From Mesorhizobium sp. 65-26 (GTDB lineage: Bacteria > Pseudomonadota > Alphaproteobacteria > Rhizobiales > Rhizobiaceae), in contig MKVL01000010.1 in assembly GCA_001899205.1 (NCBI GenBank), positions 943,569 through 1,007,568 on the forward strand: 64,000 nt of DNA, given 5' to 3'. The notes under the pieces are model-generated. The model made no database searches. It saw nothing but the letters and a program-made list of their open reading frames with translations, and had not been told where the DNA came from. The position numbers were made by a program, and so were the translations under genes. Below, piece after piece: positions 61,516 through 64,000 of the stretch. Positions within the stretch are counted from its first letter, which is position 1. Each line of letters starts with the position of its first letter.

Positions 61516-61725
61516 ATGAATACGCACAATCCCGATGACTTCCGCTATCGCTTCCGCCGCCCCTCGCAACAGGCGCCGGGCCGGCTTGATTCCAGTCATC
61601 TTTCGGTTCGGACCCTATCCAGCAACTCGCTCTTCCAGGGCGACCACGAGATCGGCATCGAGCACCACGGGGCGCTCTACAGGCTGAAGATCACCCGTCA
61701 GGGCAAGCTCATTCTCAACAAGTAG
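61516..61725 (+). CDS. hmuP: Haemin uptake protein HemP/HmuP
   Basis: A 69-residue small protein with the HemP core SLFQGDHEIGIEHHGALYRLKITRQGKLILNK at its C-terminus. In Bradyrhizobium HmuP is a co-activator that works with Irr at the haem receptor promoter. It is divergent from the receptor gene and precedes hmuS by 25 nt, which fits that role. N-terminal 35 residues are polar and variable. Confidence 0.92.
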   Translation: MNTHNPDDFRYRFRRPSQQAPGRLDSSHLSVRTLSSNSLFQGDHEIGIEHHGALYRLKITRQGKLILNK

Positions 61726-61750
61726 GCGCAAGGCAAGCAGGGATTAAGAC

Positions 61751-62806
61751 ATGGACCAGCGCGTAAAACCCACGCCACACGAAATCCGACGGGCCCGGGC
61801 GGACAATCCGAAAGCGCGAGAGCGCGATCTGGCCATCCAACTCGGTATCTCCGAGGCCGAACTGGTCGCCGCGCATTGCGGCGAGGGGGTCGTGCGCGTC
61901 GAGCCGCGCGTCAACGACCTGCTGACGGGCCTGGAGGCGGTGGGCGAGGTGATGGCGCTGACCCGCAACGAAAGCGCCGTGCACGAGAAGATCGGCGTCT
62001 ACGACAAGGTGGTCACCGGCAACAACAATGCCATGGTGCTGGGTGAGCACATCGACCTGCGCATCTTCCCAAAGGTCTGGGCGCACGGCTTTGCCGTCGA
62101 GAAGCGCGACGGCGACGAGATCCGGCGCAGCCTGCAGTTCTTCGACGCTGCCGGTGAGGCCGTGCACAAGGTGCATCTCAAGCCGGCATCCAACCTCTAT
62201 GCTTATCAGAAGCTCGTGGCGTCGCTTGAATCGACGAACCAGGAACCGGTCGTCGCGATCTCAACGACGGGCCTCGATGTCGAGACCGGAGCGCCGGACG
62301 CAACGGCCGACGCCCTGGACCTGCGCGACCGCTGGAGCCGTCTGACCGACGTGCATCAGTTCTTCGGCATGCTGAAGACCCTGAAGCTCAGCCGCCGTCA
62401 GGCGGTGCGCATGGTCGGCCAGGACTATGCCTGGCTGCTCGATCGCGATGCCGTCGCCGCCATGTTCCACCATGCGGCGGCCGAAGCCATGCCCATCATG
62501 TGCTTCGTCGGCAATCGCGGCTGCATCCAGATCCATTCCGGACCGGTCAAGTCGATCAAGCCGATGGGGCCGTGGATCAACGTTCTCGACGAGACCTTCC
62601 ACCTGCACCTGCGCACGGACCACATCGACGAGGTCTGGGCGGTGCGCAAGCCGACCAAGGACGGGCATGTCACCTCGCTCGAGGTCTATGATGCCAAGGG
62701 CGAGATGATCATCCAGTTCTTCGGCAAACGCCACGAAGGGGAAATCGAGCGCGCCGACTGGCGCTCGCTTGCGGAGAACCTGCCGCGCATCCCGACCGCA
62801 GCCTGA
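61751..62806 (+). CDS. hmuS: Haem-degrading/haem-trafficking factor HmuS
   Basis: A 351-residue HemS/ChuX-fold duplicate protein. Two repeated halves are visible: EVMALTRNESAVHEKIGVYDKV...LGEHIDLRIFPKVWAHGFAVEKRDG and MPIMCFVGNRGCIQIHSGPVKSIKPMGPWINVLDETFHLHLRTDHIDEVWAVRKP. The second-half His residues contact haem in the family. It handles haem in the cytosol after import. It lies between hmuP and hmuT, 10 nt before the latter. Confidence 0.92.
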   Translation: MDQRVKPTPHEIRRARADNPKARERDLAIQLGISEAELVAAHCGEGVVRVEPRVNDLLTGLEAVGEVMALTRNESAVHEKIGVYDKVVTGNNNAMVLGEHIDLRIFPKVWAHGFAVEKRDGDEIRRSLQFFDAAGEAVHKVHLKPASNLYAYQKLVASLESTNQEPVVAISTTGLDVETGAPDATADALDLRDRWSRLTDVHQFFGMLKTLKLSRRQAVRMVGQDYAWLLDRDAVAAMFHHAAAEAMPIMCFVGNRGCIQIHSGPVKSIKPMGPWINVLDETFHLHLRTDHIDEVWAVRKPTKDGHVTSLEVYDAKGEMIIQFFGKRHEGEIERADWRSLAENLPRIPTAA

Positions 62807-62816
62807 GGACCGTGCC

Positions 62817-63698
62817 ATGATTTCCGTTTCCAGACTGGCGCCCGCGTTCGGGTTGGCGCTCGGTCTCTGTGTCGCGCTGGCGGCGCCGGCCGGCGCCGCC
62901 GACGCGTTCGCCGACACGTCGCGGATTGCCGCCATCGGCGGCTCGATCACCGAGATCGTCTATGCGCTCGGCGCTGAAAGCCATCTCGTGGCGCGCGATT
63001 CGACGAGCCGCTATCCGGAGGCAGCCCTGAAGCTGCTTGACGTCGGCTATATGCGTCAGCTTTCGCCGGAGGGCGTTCTTTCGGTCAACCCGAGTGGCAT
63101 CCTGGCCCTGCACGGCAGCGGTCCCAAGGAAGCGGTGGACGTGCTCAAGAAGAGCAGCGTGCCTTTCATCGAAGTGCCGGAACGCTACGACAATGAAGGC
63201 ATTCTCGAAAAAATCCGCATCGTCGGCAAGGCGCTGGGCGCCGACGCCAAGGCGGAGGCGCTGGCGGGCGAGGTCGAGGCCAAGCTCGAGGCCGCCGAGA
63301 AGCGTACGGCCGACATCAAGGAACGCAAACGCGTCCTGTTCGTGCTGTCCATGCAGGGCGGCAAAGTGTTGGCTGCCGGCAGCGATACCGCCGCCAACGG
63401 CATCATCCAGCTCGCCGGCGCGGTCAATGCCATCGAGGGTTTCTCCGGCTATAAGCAGCTTTCCGACGAAGCCATCGTCACCGCCAAGCCGGATATCATC
63501 CTGATGATGAACAACGCCGGGCCGCCGACGCCGGACAGCGAAGTGTTCGGCAACCCGTCGATCGCCTCGACGCCGGCCGGCGCCGGACGCAAGCTGATCC
63601 GGATGGACGGCGCCTATCTGCTCGGCTTCGGCCCGCGCACCGCCGATGCCATCCACGACCTCGCCGTGTCCATCTATGGCGCGCAGGCCACGGACTGA
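62817..63698 (+). CDS. hmuT: Haem ABC transporter periplasmic binding protein
   Basis: A 293-residue FecB/BtuF-type binding protein. A signal peptide (LAPAFGLALGLCVALAAPAGA) is followed by SRIAAIGGSITEIVYALGAESHLVARDSTS. The Tyr in GYMRQLSPEGVLSVNPSGI is in the usual haem-ligand position, and VPERYDNEGILEKIRIVG follows. ATG 62817 has TGAGGA about eight bases upstream. It delivers haem to the HmuU permease encoded next. Confidence 0.92.
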   Translation: MISVSRLAPAFGLALGLCVALAAPAGAADAFADTSRIAAIGGSITEIVYALGAESHLVARDSTSRYPEAALKLLDVGYMRQLSPEGVLSVNPSGILALHGSGPKEAVDVLKKSSVPFIEVPERYDNEGILEKIRIVGKALGADAKAEALAGEVEAKLEAAEKRTADIKERKRVLFVLSMQGGKVLAAGSDTAANGIIQLAGAVNAIEGFSGYKQLSDEAIVTAKPDIILMMNNAGPPTPDSEVFGNPSIASTPAGAGRKLIRMDGAYLLGFGPRTADAIHDLAVSIYGAQATD

Positions 63699-63705
63699 GC
63701 GCGCC

Positions 63706-64000
63706 ATGGTTCAGCAGTCGATCGCCGGCCTCCATGGCCGGCCCACGGGCGCGGCCGAGGGCGATCGCTCGGCGCGCGCCCGCGTCGTCATTCTTCTCCT
63801 CTGCGCGGGGCTCGTGCTCGCCGTCCTGCTGTCGCTGACCTCGGGAGCGTCCGACGCATCGGCTGTCACCGTCATCAGGGATTGGCTGACCGGCGCTAGC
63901 CCGGGCGACGAGGCGCTCAGCGCCCGCGATCGCCTGATCATCTACGATATCCGTATGCCGCGCGTGATGATGGGCATGCTTGTCGGCGCCGCACTCGCGG
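63706..64000 (+). CDS. hmuU: Haem ABC transporter permease, N-terminal part (cut by window end)
   Basis: The first 98 residues of a FecCD-family permease. A first membrane helix (VVILLLCAGLVLAVLLSLTSGA) and the YDIRMPRVMMGMLVGAALA segment (family RLPR...G..LA) are visible. It starts seven bases after the hmuT stop. The remaining gene and a likely hmuV ATPase lie beyond the window. Confidence 0.9.
   Translation, partial: MVQQSIAGLHGRPTGAAEGDRSARARVVILLLCAGLVLAVLLSLTSGASDASAVTVIRDWLTGASPGDEALSARDRLIIYDIRMPRVMMGMLVGAALA

Overview
The window is GC-rich chromosomal DNA from an alphaproteobacterium of the order Rhizobiales, most likely Mesorhizobium or a close relative (Phyllobacteriaceae). The evidence is the very-long-chain lipid A cluster (acpXL, two FabF-like genes, adhXL, lpxXL), the rhizobial hmuP-hmuS-hmuT-hmuU haem locus facing a TonB-dependent receptor, a TGA-N9-TCA iron box, and several families of rhizobial intergenic palindromic repeats. 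I see no rRNA, tRNA, CRISPR array, transposase or phage gene.

Layout. 1-0.7 kb: start of a methionine-cycle methyltransferase gene (bmt) behind a strong palindrome. 0.9-3.0 kb: XRE regulator divergent from a fatty acid desaturase. 3.2-5.0 kb: an AT-richer island with an unrecognised 445-residue protein convergent with, and overlapping, a NUDIX hydrolase. 5.2-6.0 kb: a cytosolic PhnD-like binding protein. 6.1-12.3 kb: a four-gene minus-strand operon (MttB-family methyltransferase, GcvT-type dimethylglycine/sarcosine dehydrogenase, SGNH hydrolase, DddP-like M24 lyase), divergent from an orphan sugar-type binding protein. This looks like catabolism of a methylated onium compound. 13.9-18.5 kb: amidohydrolase, IclR regulator and two tandem MFS paralogues. 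18.7-25 kb: prolyl oligopeptidase, class III aminotransferase, a candidate structured small RNA, and two valine-degradation enzymes. 25.3-27.4 kb: a DddL/DddQ-type cupin followed by cobQ.

27.4-30.7 kb: VOC protein, AraC regulator, small secreted protein, TSUP exporter and TerB-like protein. 30.7-37.3 kb: a minus-strand M20 peptidase and peptide ABC transporter operon with a mosaic inverted repeat between the binding-protein and permease genes. 37.5-43 kb: L,D-transpeptidase, then the acpXL-fabF2XL-fabF1XL-adhXL-lpxXL operon that makes and attaches the C28 hydroxy-acyl chain of rhizobial lipid A. No fabZXL is present. 43.2-49.5 kb: a ribbon-helix-helix/SRPBCC pair with a clear promoter and operator, histidine phosphatase, AEC transporter, succinate-semialdehyde dehydrogenase, aldose epimerase and sugar kinase.

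49.7-51.4 kb: FixH-like protein plus dihaem peroxidase. 51.4-55.6 kb: putR/putA proline catabolism. 55.7-56.8 kb: glycosyltransferase. 56.9-64 kb: haem acquisition, with receptor, secreted protein, TonB and IsdG-type haem oxygenase on one strand, and hmuP, hmuS, hmuT and hmuU (cut by the window end) on the other. All names rest on reading the translated sequences; no database search was possible.
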